DNA of 64,000 nucleotides from Reinekea marina (GTDB lineage: Bacteria; Pseudomonadota; Gammaproteobacteria; Pseudomonadales; Natronospirillaceae): NCBI RefSeq assembly GCF_030409715.1, contig NZ_JAUFQI010000001.1, forward strand, positions 913,001 through 977,000. The letters are read 5' to 3'. Shown here piece by piece: positions 9,217 to 18,549 of the stretch (within the stretch, counting starts at the first letter, position 1; the number at the start of each line of letters is the position of its first letter). The notes beneath the pieces are model-generated. The model saw only the letters and a list, made by a program, of their open reading frames with translations, was not told the DNA's origin and ran no database searches. Both the position numbers and the translations under genes were made by a program.

Positions 9217-10958
9217 AGCAAACGTTTTTTTCATTATTAACTTATGCCACGGTATATAAAAAAATGCTTTGGCAAGCCTTTGTTTTATTGTTGGTAGCAA
9301 CCTCGGCCAGTGTCATGGGTCCTTATTTAATTAAAGTGTTTATTGACAATTATTTAACACCGGCGAATTGGAATTTTTATGAAATAATGGTGCTGGCGCT
9401 CGTTTATATTGCCTCACAACTTATTGGCGCCGCTACCTTTTATGCACAGGCATTACGTTTTAATAAAATTGCGCTAAACGTGGTTCAAACGCTTCGAGAG
9501 CAGGTGTTTGCTCATGTGATCTCATTGCCTATGTCCTATTTTGATAAAGCCGCCACGGGCAGTTTGATCAGCAGGATTACCAACGATACCGAAGCGATTA
9601 AAGATTTATACGTGAATGTCATCTCAAGTTTTGCTCAGAATATTGTCCGTATCTTGGGTATTTTAGTGGGAATGGCGTTGTTGGATATTCGGTTGGTATG
9701 GCTGTGTGCTATTTTAGTGCCGACGGTTATGGTGATCATGTTTGTTTACCAAAAGCTCTCCACGCCCATTTTTATGCAAGTCAGGTCACTGCTCAGCGAT
9801 ATCAACGCCCGCATTAATGAAGGCATTCAAGGCATGGCGATTATTCAGTTGAGTAATCAGCAAAGTGATTTTACTCGCGCGTTCGAAAAAACCAGTACAG
9901 ACCATTACAAAGCAAAGGTTAAAAATGTCGTCATCGATGGTTTTTTATTGCGAGCTCTTATCGATTTAATCTATTTGTTGCTATTGGGCGGCCTACTTTA
10001 TGGGTTTGGTCTTATAGAACTGAACGCACTGGGTACAGTAAAAGTAGGTGTTGTTTACGCATTTATTAATTACTTAGGAAACGTAACCGAACCATTGTTA
10101 GACATGACCTCGAAGCTGAACATGGCGCAGCAAGCTTTGGTGTCTGCATCTCGTGTGTTTGCGTTGTTGGCTGAGCCTTTGTCGGTCGATCAGTCTAAAG
10201 ATTCACTTCAAATTAAAAATACCCACCTAGAGTTTGATATTCCGAGCTTTAGTTATGATGGTGAAAAAACCGTATTAAGCGGGATTAAATTTGAGGTGCC
10301 GCCTGGCAATTTCATCGGCTTAGTTGGTCATACCGGTTCCGGTAAGAGTACCTTGATGTCATTGTTGATGGGTTTCTATCCGCTCACCAGCGGTGCAATT
10401 AAGGTGGGTGAACATGCCATAACAGCGTTGAGCAAAACGCAAAGAGCCTTGGCCATTGGGTTTGTGCAGCAAGACCCTTTTATTTTTACAGGCTCAATTA
10501 AAGATAATATTCGATTAGAACTGAGTGTATCCGATGATGAAGTTGTTGCAGCCGCTCAGCAAGCACATTTGCACGATGCGATCATCAGTATGCCAAATGG
10601 CTACGATACACAGTTAACCGAACGAGGCTCCAATTTGAGTACCGGTCAGCGGCAGTTATTGAGTTTGGCGCGAACACTCATCCGCAAGCCTAAAATATTA
10701 ATTTTGGATGAAGCGACCGCAAATATTGATAGCCACACAGAAGCTTTAATTCAGAGCTCGCTCATGGCATTACGAGGTAAAGTAACGCTTATTGCCATTG
10801 CGCATCGGTTAAGCACGGTAAAAGAAGCCGATTGTCTTTTTGTATTACATCAGGGGCAGATACAGCAGTCGGGGTCTCATCAAGAATTAATGCAGCAAGA
10901 AGGTTTATACAAACACCTATATGAGCTGCAACTGAGGTCAGACCCAACGCAAGGGTAA
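9213..10958 (+). CDS. mdlB: MdlB-like ABC exporter half-transporter
   Basis: This is a 581-residue partner of the preceding gene, with an N-terminal exporter membrane domain and a C-terminal ATPase. Walker A is GHTGSGKST, the signature is LSTGQ, and Walker B is LILDEATANID with the catalytic Glu at residue 500; the switch His lies in IAHRLST. The DEATANID segment is characteristic of MdlB. The heterodimer would therefore have one full catalytic site and one weakened one. It is translationally coupled to mdlA through an ATGA overlap. It ends 5 bases from the convergent DUF3530 gene. Confidence 0.86.
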   Translation: MKQTFFSLLTYATVYKKMLWQAFVLLLVATSASVMGPYLIKVFIDNYLTPANWNFYEIMVLALVYIASQLIGAATFYAQALRFNKIALNVVQTLREQVFAHVISLPMSYFDKAATGSLISRITNDTEAIKDLYVNVISSFAQNIVRILGILVGMALLDIRLVWLCAILVPTVMVIMFVYQKLSTPIFMQVRSLLSDINARINEGIQGMAIIQLSNQQSDFTRAFEKTSTDHYKAKVKNVVIDGFLLRALIDLIYLLLLGGLLYGFGLIELNALGTVKVGVVYAFINYLGNVTEPLLDMTSKLNMAQQALVSASRVFALLAEPLSVDQSKDSLQIKNTHLEFDIPSFSYDGEKTVLSGIKFEVPPGNFIGLVGHTGSGKSTLMSLLMGFYPLTSGAIKVGEHAITALSKTQRALAIGFVQQDPFIFTGSIKDNIRLELSVSDDEVVAAAQQAHLHDAIISMPNGYDTQLTERGSNLSTGQRQLLSLARTLIRKPKILILDEATANIDSHTEALIQSSLMALRGKVTLIAIAHRLSTVKEADCLFVLHQGQIQQSGSHQELMQQEGLYKHLYELQLRSDPTQG

Positions 10959-10963
10959 CGCTT

Positions 10964-11848
10964 TTATGGTGTTGGTTTTTCAACGGCGTTTACTTCACCG
11001 CCTGACGCATTATTGCGTAACCAACCCCATATTCGGCGAGTACTACGGTCTATTGGCGCGGCGCCATAACTTTGCTGACGCAATGCATCGTGTATTTGTG
11101 TGAAGTTAGTCAATTTAGCTCGATTAACCGCAGCAAGGCGCTGCTGGGCTTGCCGGTGTGCGAACTCCGAATTCGCCATGTATAAATCTAAAACAGGAAT
11201 ATCGAGCTGTGATAAATTGCTGGGCACATCATCTGGGTGAGTCACCACATCGACTAGAATAAGGGCGTAACCGGTTTCTTCTTCCTCCGATAATCGCTCC
11301 GCTAAATAACGACTGGCCCAATAACCACCGTCGCCATAGCCTAAAATCGCAATATTCAATAAGCCTTCATTGTTCAACTGGCGAATGCCGGTGGCAATAC
11401 GTTCTAATACTCTAGCTTGCCATTGTTCATCGGTTTCTGGGGGTGCTTCTGCGTTCGCATTTTCGTTAACTGCAAGGCGACCTAAGGCTTCGCCTTGAGG
11501 GGTGGGTAGATCGAGAGACAGTGTTGTCCACCCAACGCTGGGCATGAACTGCCGCGTTTGTTGAAGTAAAAACGGCCAATCGGCCGTTTGTCCTTTATCG
11601 TGCAGAATCAATAAACCGCCCTTTGGGTCGGCCGTTTCTTGCTCTAGCGTTAACGCGTAAAATTTTTCGAGCTCGTTCTCCAGCAAAACTACCTGCTCAC
11701 CTTTGAGTGCGCGTTCGTAATAGGTGGCTAAATCTTGGGCTTTGAGGAGTTTAGGCGTGGGTATGATTCCTTGCGCCATGCCCAGTTGCATCGCATTAAG
11801 CAACAAGAATAAAACACTGCCACAAAAAAACTGTTGGAGATTGTTCAT
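10964..11848 (-). CDS. DUF3530 family exported protein, alpha/beta-hydrolase-like
   Basis: This 294-residue protein has an N-terminal signal peptide (FFCGSVLFLLLNAMQLGMAQG), so it is probably periplasmic. The rest resembles DUF3530, an alpha/beta-hydrolase-like family: GGLLILHDKGQTADWPFLLQ, WTTLSLDLP, and the 'elbow' segment AILGYGDGGYWASRYLAE. At the elbow, where a hydrolase nucleophile Ser would sit (G-x-S-x-G), the sequence is G-Y-G-D-G, so Ser hydrolase activity is doubtful. Function is unknown. It is divergent from rpe and convergent with mdlB. Confidence 0.72.
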   Translation of the reverse strand: MNNLQQFFCGSVLFLLLNAMQLGMAQGIIPTPKLLKAQDLATYYERALKGEQVVLLENELEKFYALTLEQETADPKGGLLILHDKGQTADWPFLLQQTRQFMPSVGWTTLSLDLPTPQGEALGRLAVNENANAEAPPETDEQWQARVLERIATGIRQLNNEGLLNIAILGYGDGGYWASRYLAERLSEEEETGYALILVDVVTHPDDVPSNLSQLDIPVLDLYMANSEFAHRQAQQRLAAVNRAKLTNFTQIHDALRQQSYGAAPIDRSTRRIWGWLRNNASGGEVNAVEKPTP

Positions 11849-11854
11849 ACTAAA

Positions 11855-11882
11855 TTGACCTTAAGATTCTAACCAATAGAAT
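11855..11882 (+). promoter_or_regulatory. Candidate sigma-70 promoter for rpe
   Basis: A -35 element TTGACC (11855-11860) and a -10 element TAGAAT (11877-11882) are separated by 16 bases. They lie in the divergent gap between the DUF3530 gene and rpe, leaving a short untranslated leader before the ATG at 11915. Confidence 0.55.
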
Positions 11883-11914
11883 AGGCGCTCCCATCGACCC
11901 GAGGCAAACCTAAA

Positions 11915-12586
11915 ATGACCGATTTCGTAATAGCCCCATCTATTCTCTCTGCTGACTTTGCTCGCTTAGGCGAGGAGGTTGATAACGTCATCGCTGCAGG
12001 TGCCGATTGGGTTCACTTTGATGTAATGGACAACCATTATGTCCCTAATTTAACGATCGGCCCAATGGTCTGCAAGGCATTGCGCAACTATGGTGTAACG
12101 GCACCAATCGATGTTCACTTGATGGTCTCTCCAGTAGATCGGCTGATTGGCGATTTTATTGAGGCCGGAGCCAGCTTAATTACCTTTCATCCTGAGGCGA
12201 GTGACCACGTTGATCGTTCGTTGCAATTAATTAAAGACGGTGGCTGTAAAGCGGGGTTAGTGTTTAATCCAGCGACACCTTTACATTACTTAGACTACGT
12301 TCTAGAAAAGATAGACGTCATTTTAATTATGTCGGTTAACCCTGGTTTTGGTGGGCAATCGTTTTTGCCAAGCGCTTTAGAAAAGCTCAAAGAAGCCCGC
12401 AAGTTAATCGATCAGTCAGGGCGAGATATTCGCTTAGAAGTGGATGGCGGCGTTAAGATCGACAATATTCGAGAAATTGCCGAAGCGGGAGCAGACAGTT
12501 TTGTTGCTGGCTCTGCTATTTTTAATACAGACGATTACCAAGCAACGATCAGCGCCATGCGAGCTGAGCTTGCCCAAGTAAAGTAA
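11915..12586 (+). CDS. rpe: Ribulose-phosphate 3-epimerase
   Basis: This 223-residue TIM-barrel enzyme interconverts ribulose 5-phosphate and xylulose 5-phosphate in the pentose phosphate pathway. Family motifs are complete: [16 protein letters not shown] at the N-terminus, the metal-site segments [12 protein letters not shown] and DVHLMV, the flexible loop [10 protein letters not shown], and the catalytic/phosphate loops EVDGGV and AGSAIF. Length is normal. In pseudomonads rpe is usually followed by gph; here the next gene is a different type of HAD phosphatase. Confidence 0.96.
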   Translation: MTDFVIAPSILSADFARLGEEVDNVIAAGADWVHFDVMDNHYVPNLTIGPMVCKALRNYGVTAPIDVHLMVSPVDRLIGDFIEAGASLITFHPEASDHVDRSLQLIKDGGCKAGLVFNPATPLHYLDYVLEKIDVILIMSVNPGFGGQSFLPSALEKLKEARKLIDQSGRDIRLEVDGGVKIDNIREIAEAGADSFVAGSAIFNTDDYQATISAMRAELAQVK

Positions 12587-12663
12587 ATACAGAGCCGTTG
12601 TCGGTGGCAAATGCATCGCAGGCCACCAATCTCCAATAAAAAACTACCTAAATAGGGGTTACT

Positions 12664-13497
12664 TTGAAAGAATTGTTAGTGTTTGACCTGGACGGAACCT
12701 TATTGGATGGTGATGAGCGCCTTACCGATACCACCCGTAAAGCCTTAGGCGAATTAGATCGTCTTGGGATTAATTGGACCGTAGCAACCGGTCGTATGCC
12801 GCACGGTGCGTTAGAGTCATTACCAAACATTCATTTTAAGCACCCTCAGGTCTATAAAAATGGCGTGTTGTTGTGGGATTTGAACGAAGATAAGGTGATC
12901 TCTAAAATACCGATGGCCGCGCATGAAGTGGAAGAAGTCTGCGCTCGCTTAAAAAGCCAAGGTATTAATCCATGGCTAAATACGATTGATCATGAAGACA
13001 ACATTGGCGCCATCATCTCAGCTATCACGACGCCACGCGAAATTGAATGGTCAGGTTATTTAAAAGAACAGGGCATCGTCGTACAAGAAAATCTTGAATT
13101 GTCGAACATTAAGGATCATGTTTTAAACATTTTTGCGGCCACCGAAAACGCTAATGTCTTGGGCATGGCTGAAGCCTGTGCCGACATTGAAGGCGTGTCT
13201 GTGTTTGCCGGCCACGATATGTATAAATCGGGCTCTTATTGGTTAGACATTCATCACAGCGCTGGTACTAAAGGTGACGCGGTGAAAATAGTTCAAGAGC
13301 AACTCGGCGCAGAAAAAATCATTTGTTTTGGTGATTCCGACAATGACTTCTCCATGTTTGAAATCGCCGATGAAAGTTATGCCATGGGGCAGGGCTTGGC
13401 CGAATTGAAAGCCATGGCAACGGCGACAATAGGACCGAACAGCGAAGATTCAATTGCCCATTTCTTGGCTGACCGTTACGGCTTTTCACTCGACTAA
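12664..13497 (+). CDS. HAD superfamily (Cof/YidA-type) phosphatase
   Basis: This 277-residue protein carries HAD motif I VFDLDGTLLDG (nucleophile Asp8, acid/base Asp10), motif II in TVATGR, and motif IV GDSDNDFSMFE. A large C2-type cap lies between motifs II and III, placing it in the Cof-type IIB group, which dephosphorylates sugar phosphates and similar small metabolites. The exact substrate cannot be read from sequence. The start is TTG, preceded by TAGGGG. It sits 77 bases after rpe in the same direction and may be co-transcribed. It is not of the Gph type. Confidence 0.85.
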   Translation: MKELLVFDLDGTLLDGDERLTDTTRKALGELDRLGINWTVATGRMPHGALESLPNIHFKHPQVYKNGVLLWDLNEDKVISKIPMAAHEVEEVCARLKSQGINPWLNTIDHEDNIGAIISAITTPREIEWSGYLKEQGIVVQENLELSNIKDHVLNIFAATENANVLGMAEACADIEGVSVFAGHDMYKSGSYWLDIHHSAGTKGDAVKIVQEQLGAEKIICFGDSDNDFSMFEIADESYAMGQGLAELKAMATATIGPNSEDSIAHFLADRYGFSLD

Positions 13498-13516
13498 ACG
13501 CCAGTTTCAATGGCGT
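13498..13516 (+). terminator. Short hairpin after the Cof-type phosphatase gene
   Basis: ACGCCA at 13498-13503 pairs exactly with TGGCGT at 13511-13516 over a 7-base loop, directly at the end of the preceding gene. There is no T-tract, so its role as a terminator is tentative. Confidence 0.3.
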
Positions 13517-13625
13517 ATTCACTCATCTGTTACAGAATTGAGTCTTTAATTGAAATGTCGTTGCGCCTTTCGAAAGGGCAAGATAGTTTAGCCGAAACAG
13601 TTGGATCATTTACTGAGGAAATCGC

Positions 13626-14537
13626 TTGGACAAGTTAGTATTACGTTCGCATTTAGCTCTATTGTTGGGCATGTTGTTGTGGGGCAGTAGTTTCATTGCC
13701 TTAAAAGTAGCGGTAACCGCCATGTCACCCATGGTGGTTGTGTTTATGCGGATGTCTATAGGGGCTATGGCGTTCTTAGTTATGTGGCCCTGGCTAAGGC
13801 ATGGTTTTAACTATCAAAAAGGCGATTGGAAATTTTTGTTGTCGATGGCCCTCTTTGAGCCTTGCTTGTACTTTATTTTTGAAGCCCAAGCCTTGCAATA
13901 CACCAGCGCAGGTCAGGCAGGTATGGTGACGGCCATGCTGCCTTTGATGGTAGCCGCGGGTGCGTTTTTCTTTTTAAAGGAGCAAACGAATTTACGCCAA
14001 TGGATTGGTTTTGTCATCGCGGTATCGGGTGTCATTTGGATGACAATGACGGGTGAAGACAGCGAACAGGCACCTAACGCAATCCTCGGTAATTTTTTAG
14101 AGTTTTTAGCCATGTGTACCGCCGTGGGCTATACCTTGCTGATTAAACATTTAGTCGCTCGATACTCTGCCTTTGTATTAACGGCGTTGCAAAGTTTTGC
14201 AGGTGCACTCTTCTTTTTACCGATTGCACTGGCTTCCCCTTGGCCCGAAAGTATTTCGATTTCTATCGTTGGGGTTTTACTGTATTTGGGTTTGGTGGTA
14301 ACGATAGGGGCATACGGTTTATACAACTATTCAATGACGCACCTAAAGGCCACCACCGCGGCGGGCTACGCTAATTTACTGCCTGTTTTTACGTTAATAT
14401 TCTCGATGTTGTTGTTAGGTGAGCGCTTAACCCTAAGCCAATGGATTGCCATTGCCATTGTTTTTGTGGGCGTTGCATTAAGCCAAGAGCGAAAGCCGAA
14501 GATATCAAAGAAAGTGCCACCTGCCGTCACTGGCTAG
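13626..14537 (+). CDS. EamA/DMT-superfamily inner-membrane transporter
   Basis: This 303-residue, very hydrophobic protein has ten predicted membrane helices arranged as two EamA repeats (about 8-140 and 150-290). Typical features are LLGMLLWGSSFIALK at the first helix and a repeated AAxxAxLLPVF..LLLGERL segment at the end of the second repeat. The family exports small metabolites or amino acids; the substrate is not predictable here. The start is TTG with GAGGAA upstream. The C-terminal tail is short and basic (ERKPKISKKV). It stands alone between a HAD gene and a lipoprotein gene. Confidence 0.85.
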   Translation: MDKLVLRSHLALLLGMLLWGSSFIALKVAVTAMSPMVVVFMRMSIGAMAFLVMWPWLRHGFNYQKGDWKFLLSMALFEPCLYFIFEAQALQYTSAGQAGMVTAMLPLMVAAGAFFFLKEQTNLRQWIGFVIAVSGVIWMTMTGEDSEQAPNAILGNFLEFLAMCTAVGYTLLIKHLVARYSAFVLTALQSFAGALFFLPIALASPWPESISISIVGVLLYLGLVVTIGAYGLYNYSMTHLKATTAAGYANLLPVFTLIFSMLLLGERLTLSQWIAIAIVFVGVALSQERKPKISKKVPPAVTG

Positions 14538-14672
14538 AACATTGTAAAGACCAAACTGCCGCCTAGGGTCACATTGGCCTTAGGTCTGTTGCTTAAATGT
14601 TGAACTGAGTCGCGGACAGCGGTTACTTAAGCTATTAGAGTAATTAGCCTTTACTTTAATTGTGTCATTGGT

Positions 14673-15416
14673 ATGAAACCTTTCATTGTTGCGTTTGTTG
14701 TACTTTGCCTCAGTGCTTGCTTTCCTAAAGCCGAGAATGATTTAGGGCAATCAGATAATAACCCAGACGATACAGATACCGTCGGTGGGGCCGCATCTCT
14801 AGTGTTAAAAACAGCCGATTTATTAAACAGCGATTACCCGCTTGCCGTGCATGCGACAGTGATTGCCTCGGCTGGAGCTCAATATGAAATATCGCTTAAT
14901 GGTCAATTGGTGGAGGCTGGGAACATGCCTGCCGAGCCGAAACCCCAAGGGCCTTTTTCAGGCCTAAACGATGGCAATAATGAACGTTGGGTATATTTTG
15001 TTATCAGTGAGCCAGGGCAACACAGTATCGAATTGACGGAAACCCTTAACGGAGAAGTAGAAACAGATAGTGTCAGCCTAACACTGGGCAGTGACTGTGA
15101 TGAAAACGATGATTTTTTTAATGATGAACCGGCTATCCAGTCGGCAGACTTTAGCTGTACAGGCAGTGGTTGCCATAATGGTACGGCGTTTCCAATTGAC
15201 CTAACCAACTTTGATACTCTGGCAGAAACCGATATTTTTGGTCGAGATGCCTACATGAATTTTGCCCATATGCCGGCACAGGCTGATGTAACGCCTTATG
15301 CAACGGGTGGAAAGCTCATTCACACAGGAGATGTTAAGTGGACGCAAAATTCAGCAACGCATATGCGAATGATGGAAGTCGCCTTTAGAGCTTATTCTTC
15401 TTTTACTTGCCCATAG
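14673..15416 (+). CDS. Lipoprotein with a cytochrome-like CX4CH motif
   Basis: This 247-residue protein has a lipoprotein signal with lipobox LSAC (acylated Cys16). An acidic Asn/Asp-rich linker follows, then an all-beta N-terminal domain (about 45-140). A second part contains CTGSGCHNG (Cys162, Cys167, His168), followed by FPIDLTNFDTLA. This recalls c-type cytochrome-like domains of the 'cytochrome C-type, planctomycete' sort, where a CxxCH motif binds haem. Here the cysteines are four residues apart, so covalent haem attachment is uncertain. A late Met/His-rich segment (HMRMMEVA) could supply an axial ligand. I do not recognise a named family. Compare the CXXCH lipoprotein at 21111-22001. 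Confidence 0.72.
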   Translation: MKPFIVAFVVLCLSACFPKAENDLGQSDNNPDDTDTVGGAASLVLKTADLLNSDYPLAVHATVIASAGAQYEISLNGQLVEAGNMPAEPKPQGPFSGLNDGNNERWVYFVISEPGQHSIELTETLNGEVETDSVSLTLGSDCDENDDFFNDEPAIQSADFSCTGSGCHNGTAFPIDLTNFDTLAETDIFGRDAYMNFAHMPAQADVTPYATGGKLIHTGDVKWTQNSATHMRMMEVAFRAYSSFTCP

Positions 15417-15417
15417 C

Positions 15418-15648
15418 TTAGTGATTTTTACCTGCAAAGGTATCAATCCAAAGTTGTTCAACTTTGGTCCTTGCCCAGGGCGTTTTCCGTAAAAATTTCA
15501 AACTGGAGTTTAAGCTTGGGTTATCTGTAAAGCATTTGATGTTAATGCGGCTTCCCAAGCCTTGCCAATCATAATATTCGTGCAATTCAATCAGAATGGC
15601 TTTTAATGTTTTGCCATGCAGAGGGTCTTTTTGTGCGCCTTCGCTCAT
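15418..15648 (-). CDS. VF530 family (DUF2132) small DNA-binding-type protein
   Basis: This 76-residue protein closely follows the VF530 pattern: DPLHGKTLKAILIELHEYYDWQGLG, then RINIKCFTDNPSLNSSLKFLRKTPWAR, then KVEQLW. The family is small and helical, and described as DNA-binding from structure, with no clear cellular role. It starts immediately after the stop of the MFS gene on the same strand with no gap, so the two are probably co-transcribed. Its 3' end is one base from the convergent lipoprotein gene. Confidence 0.85.
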   Translation of the reverse strand: MSEGAQKDPLHGKTLKAILIELHEYYDWQGLGSRINIKCFTDNPSLNSSLKFLRKTPWARTKVEQLWIDTFAGKNH

Positions 15649-16818
15649 TTAAGCGGCCTTTGTTTGCGCCTGAGCGCGTTGATGTAAGATTAAAAATACG
15701 AGTGGAATTAATGCCAATGGCAACGTTGCTAATAATAATGGTCGCCAGCCTAATTGATACAGTAGCCACCCCGCCCCCAATGAAGCTAAAGCCTGAGTTC
15801 CGAATACTAAAAATTCGTTGACTGCTTGTATTCTAAATCGTTCGGGTCCATCTGAAATGCGACCCAATAATGTAGTACCACTGATAAACAGTAGGTTCCA
15901 ACCAACGCCCAACAACAGAAGAGCCCCCCAGTAATGCATGGCGTGATATCCAGCTAACCCTAACAAGGCCATCGCGATGTAAATAAAAACACCTACGACA
16001 ATGAATTTAACATAGCCAAATAGAGCCAATAATTTGCCTGTAAATAATGAGGGAACAAACATCGCCAAAATATGGCTTTGCAATACCCATTTGGTGGTTT
16101 GTAAATCATGACCATGATGCGACATTGATAAGGGCGCTGCGGTCATTACTAAGCTCATTACGCTGTATGAAATAGCCGCCGTTGCAAATGCAAGTAATAA
16201 AGTGGGGTTTAACCAAGCAATGTCTGATACAAGGGCTGTTTGCTTCTCTTCTTGTGATACGGGCTTTTCGCTCTGATAAGAAGTGGCAATGATCAGTGCA
16301 GCAATGAGTAGAAAAGCCATTAGGATCACAAAAGAGCCCGTAAAGGGAATCGCAAAAAGATCGCGACCGAATGCTCCTGCCTCAGGACCCGCTACCGCCG
16401 CAAAAATACCACCTATGAGTACCCAGGAGGCGGCTTGAGACTTCTTCTCCATTGGTACGAGCTCCATGGCGGCAAAGCGAAATTGATGAACAAACGCCAT
16501 GTTTGTTCCTGTCATAAAACAGCCGGTAACAAACAGAATAAATGATTGTAGATATAAGCCGGCTAAACACAGCAATGTAGCCGCGCCGCCCAGCGCAAAA
16601 CCTACTAGAAAGCCTTTTTTACGACCTATTTTTTGCATCAACATGGCCGCCGGTGCTGTAGACAGCGCAGTAGCTACCACAATAATAGAGATGGGTAATG
16701 TAGCTAATCTAGGATCAGGAGCTAACTCTTGCCCAATGAGCCCACCCACTAAAATGATTAAGGGTGTAGAGCACATGGCAAAAGCATAAGCTGCAATAAG
16801 CGCGATCATGGGTGGCAT
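15649..16818 (-). CDS. Major facilitator superfamily transporter
   Basis: This is a 12-helix MFS permease of 389 residues from the chosen start. The loop 2-3 signature is recognisable as LMQKIGRKKGFLVG, and the two six-helix halves are separated by a hydrophilic loop near SEKPVSQEEKQ. I chose the ATG at 16818 because GGAG lies six bases upstream of it; an in-frame ATG at 16830 would add four residues. The substrate is unknown. It is followed directly by the VF530 gene and is divergent from sdaA. Confidence 0.82.
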   Translation of the reverse strand: MPPMIALIAAYAFAMCSTPLIILVGGLIGQELAPDPRLATLPISIIVVATALSTAPAAMLMQKIGRKKGFLVGFALGGAATLLCLAGLYLQSFILFVTGCFMTGTNMAFVHQFRFAAMELVPMEKKSQAASWVLIGGIFAAVAGPEAGAFGRDLFAIPFTGSFVILMAFLLIAALIIATSYQSEKPVSQEEKQTALVSDIAWLNPTLLLAFATAAISYSVMSLVMTAAPLSMSHHGHDLQTTKWVLQSHILAMFVPSLFTGKLLALFGYVKFIVVGVFIYIAMALLGLAGYHAMHYWGALLLLGVGWNLLFISGTTLLGRISDGPERFRIQAVNEFLVFGTQALASLGAGWLLYQLGWRPLLLATLPLALIPLVFLILHQRAQAQTKAA

Positions 16819-17033
16819 TGCGCACTCCATCTATTGGGAAACAGCGCAAAAGCTTACCTTATTAGGCCTATCCTGCCTATTAAATATGACAGGCTAGCAA
16901 AAGTGTGGATTGAGTGAACAAGGTGTAAAGATCTTTGGCCAAAATTAGCATAACTAATTTAGAGGCTTCAATTGCAACCTGAGCTTGGTTGGGCGAAATT
17001 GTGAAGAATAATCACAAATAGAGAGAAATAAGT

Positions 17034-18416
17034 GTGCAACCCTTTTCCATACTCGATTTATTCAAAGTAGGTATCGGTCCGTCTTCTTCTCATACATTGG
17101 GTCCGATGCGAGCTGCAGAACGCTTCGCTCAAAAACTGAGCACCGATGCTTTGTTAACGCAAGTGGTGCAAATTAGAGTGAGCTTATATGGTTCCTTAGC
17201 TCTAACAGGCGTTGGCCACAGCACTGATAAAGCCGTTATTTTGGGGCTATCTGGATTGGATGCAAGCACCGTCGACCCGAATGAAGCTGAGCTGACTTTT
17301 CAGAAAGTAAAAGCCTCGCAAGAATTACGGTTAAACGGTGAAAAAAATATTCGTTTTGATCCAAATGAGTCGATTCGCTTTTTTGGCGATATATTTCTTC
17401 CAGAACACCCGAATGGCTTGCGGTTTTGTGCCCTCGATGAACATGGCATTGAATTGGAAGAGCAAACTTGGTATTCGGTTGGCGGCGGCGCTATCGCTAA
17501 TGAGCTTGCTAAAGACGCAGAGCATCGCGATTTATTACAAGAGTTTGCGGATGAACGCCCGTACCCCTTTGTTAATGCTAAAGAGCTCATGGAACATTGT
17601 GTTAACAATCAGCTTTCAATAGCCGAGGTTGCACAATTAAACGAGGCGGCATTACAGGGCGGTAAAGATGCCGTTACGGATTGGGTTGAATCAATCGTCT
17701 CGACAATGACTGCCTGTATGAATAGAGGGCTCACATTAGAAGGACCATTACCCGGTGGTATCAATGTTCAACGGCGCGCGAAGCGCATGGCTGATCAATT
17801 GAAATCAAAAGAGGTAGATGAATTTAGTGTGATGGATTGGGTCAGTGTATATGCCCTGGCGGTGAATGAAGAAAACGCCGCCGGTGGGCGAGTTGTGACC
17901 GCACCGACTAATGGCTCTGCAGGAGTGATTCCGGCCGTACTGTTGTATTTAGAAAACCATAGAGATGGGCTCCCAAGCAACTGGCACAGTACCTTCTTGC
18001 TAACGTGCGCCGTGATAGGTTGGCTGTATAAGCGCAATGCTTCTATTTCGGCCGCTGAAATGGGCTGCCAAGGTGAAATTGGGGTGGCCAGTTCAATGGC
18101 TGCTGCGGGTATGGCGGCAATATTGGGCGGTACGCCTGAACAAGTAGAGCATGCGGCTGAAATTGCGATGGAGCATCATTTGGGCATGACATGCGATCCA
18201 ATAGCGGGCCTTGTACAAGTGCCTTGCATTGAGCGTAACGCATTTGGTGCCATCAAGGCCATTCAGGCTGCTCGATTGTCGTTATCAGAACCTGGAGATC
18301 ACTGTGTATCGCTCGATGAATGCATCGAAACCATGCGACAAACGGGTGAAGATATGGTCTCTAAATACAAAGAAACCGCACAAGGCGGTCTCGCTGTAAA
18401 CGTTGTGGTCTGTTAG
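17034..18416 (+). CDS. sdaA: L-serine ammonia-lyase (iron-sulfur, single-chain)
   Basis: This 460-residue enzyme deaminates L-serine to pyruvate and ammonia. The N-terminal beta domain begins SILDLFKVGIGPSSSHTLGPM. The C-terminal alpha domain carries the [4Fe-4S] cysteines in MGCQGE, MTCDP and VPCIERN, and the conserved terminal Cys in AVNVVVC. Length matches the E. coli SdaA/SdaB type. The start is GTG, preceded by GAGAG. It is a single gene divergent from the MFS transporter. Confidence 0.95.
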   Translation: MQPFSILDLFKVGIGPSSSHTLGPMRAAERFAQKLSTDALLTQVVQIRVSLYGSLALTGVGHSTDKAVILGLSGLDASTVDPNEAELTFQKVKASQELRLNGEKNIRFDPNESIRFFGDIFLPEHPNGLRFCALDEHGIELEEQTWYSVGGGAIANELAKDAEHRDLLQEFADERPYPFVNAKELMEHCVNNQLSIAEVAQLNEAALQGGKDAVTDWVESIVSTMTACMNRGLTLEGPLPGGINVQRRAKRMADQLKSKEVDEFSVMDWVSVYALAVNEENAAGGRVVTAPTNGSAGVIPAVLLYLENHRDGLPSNWHSTFLLTCAVIGWLYKRNASISAAEMGCQGEIGVASSMAAAGMAAILGGTPEQVEHAAEIAMEHHLGMTCDPIAGLVQVPCIERNAFGAIKAIQAARLSLSEPGDHCVSLDECIETMRQTGEDMVSKYKETAQGGLAVNVVVC

Positions 18417-18549
18417 ATCGAGTGCTTTAATTTGGTGCATAATGCGGCGTGCGAAAGGCGTCGTAAAAGGCCCGTATTTAATTCTGCGTTCTTAAAAATT
18501 TAAGCTAAAGTTTATAAGCAAGACTCTTAGATTATAAAACGTAGCCAAT

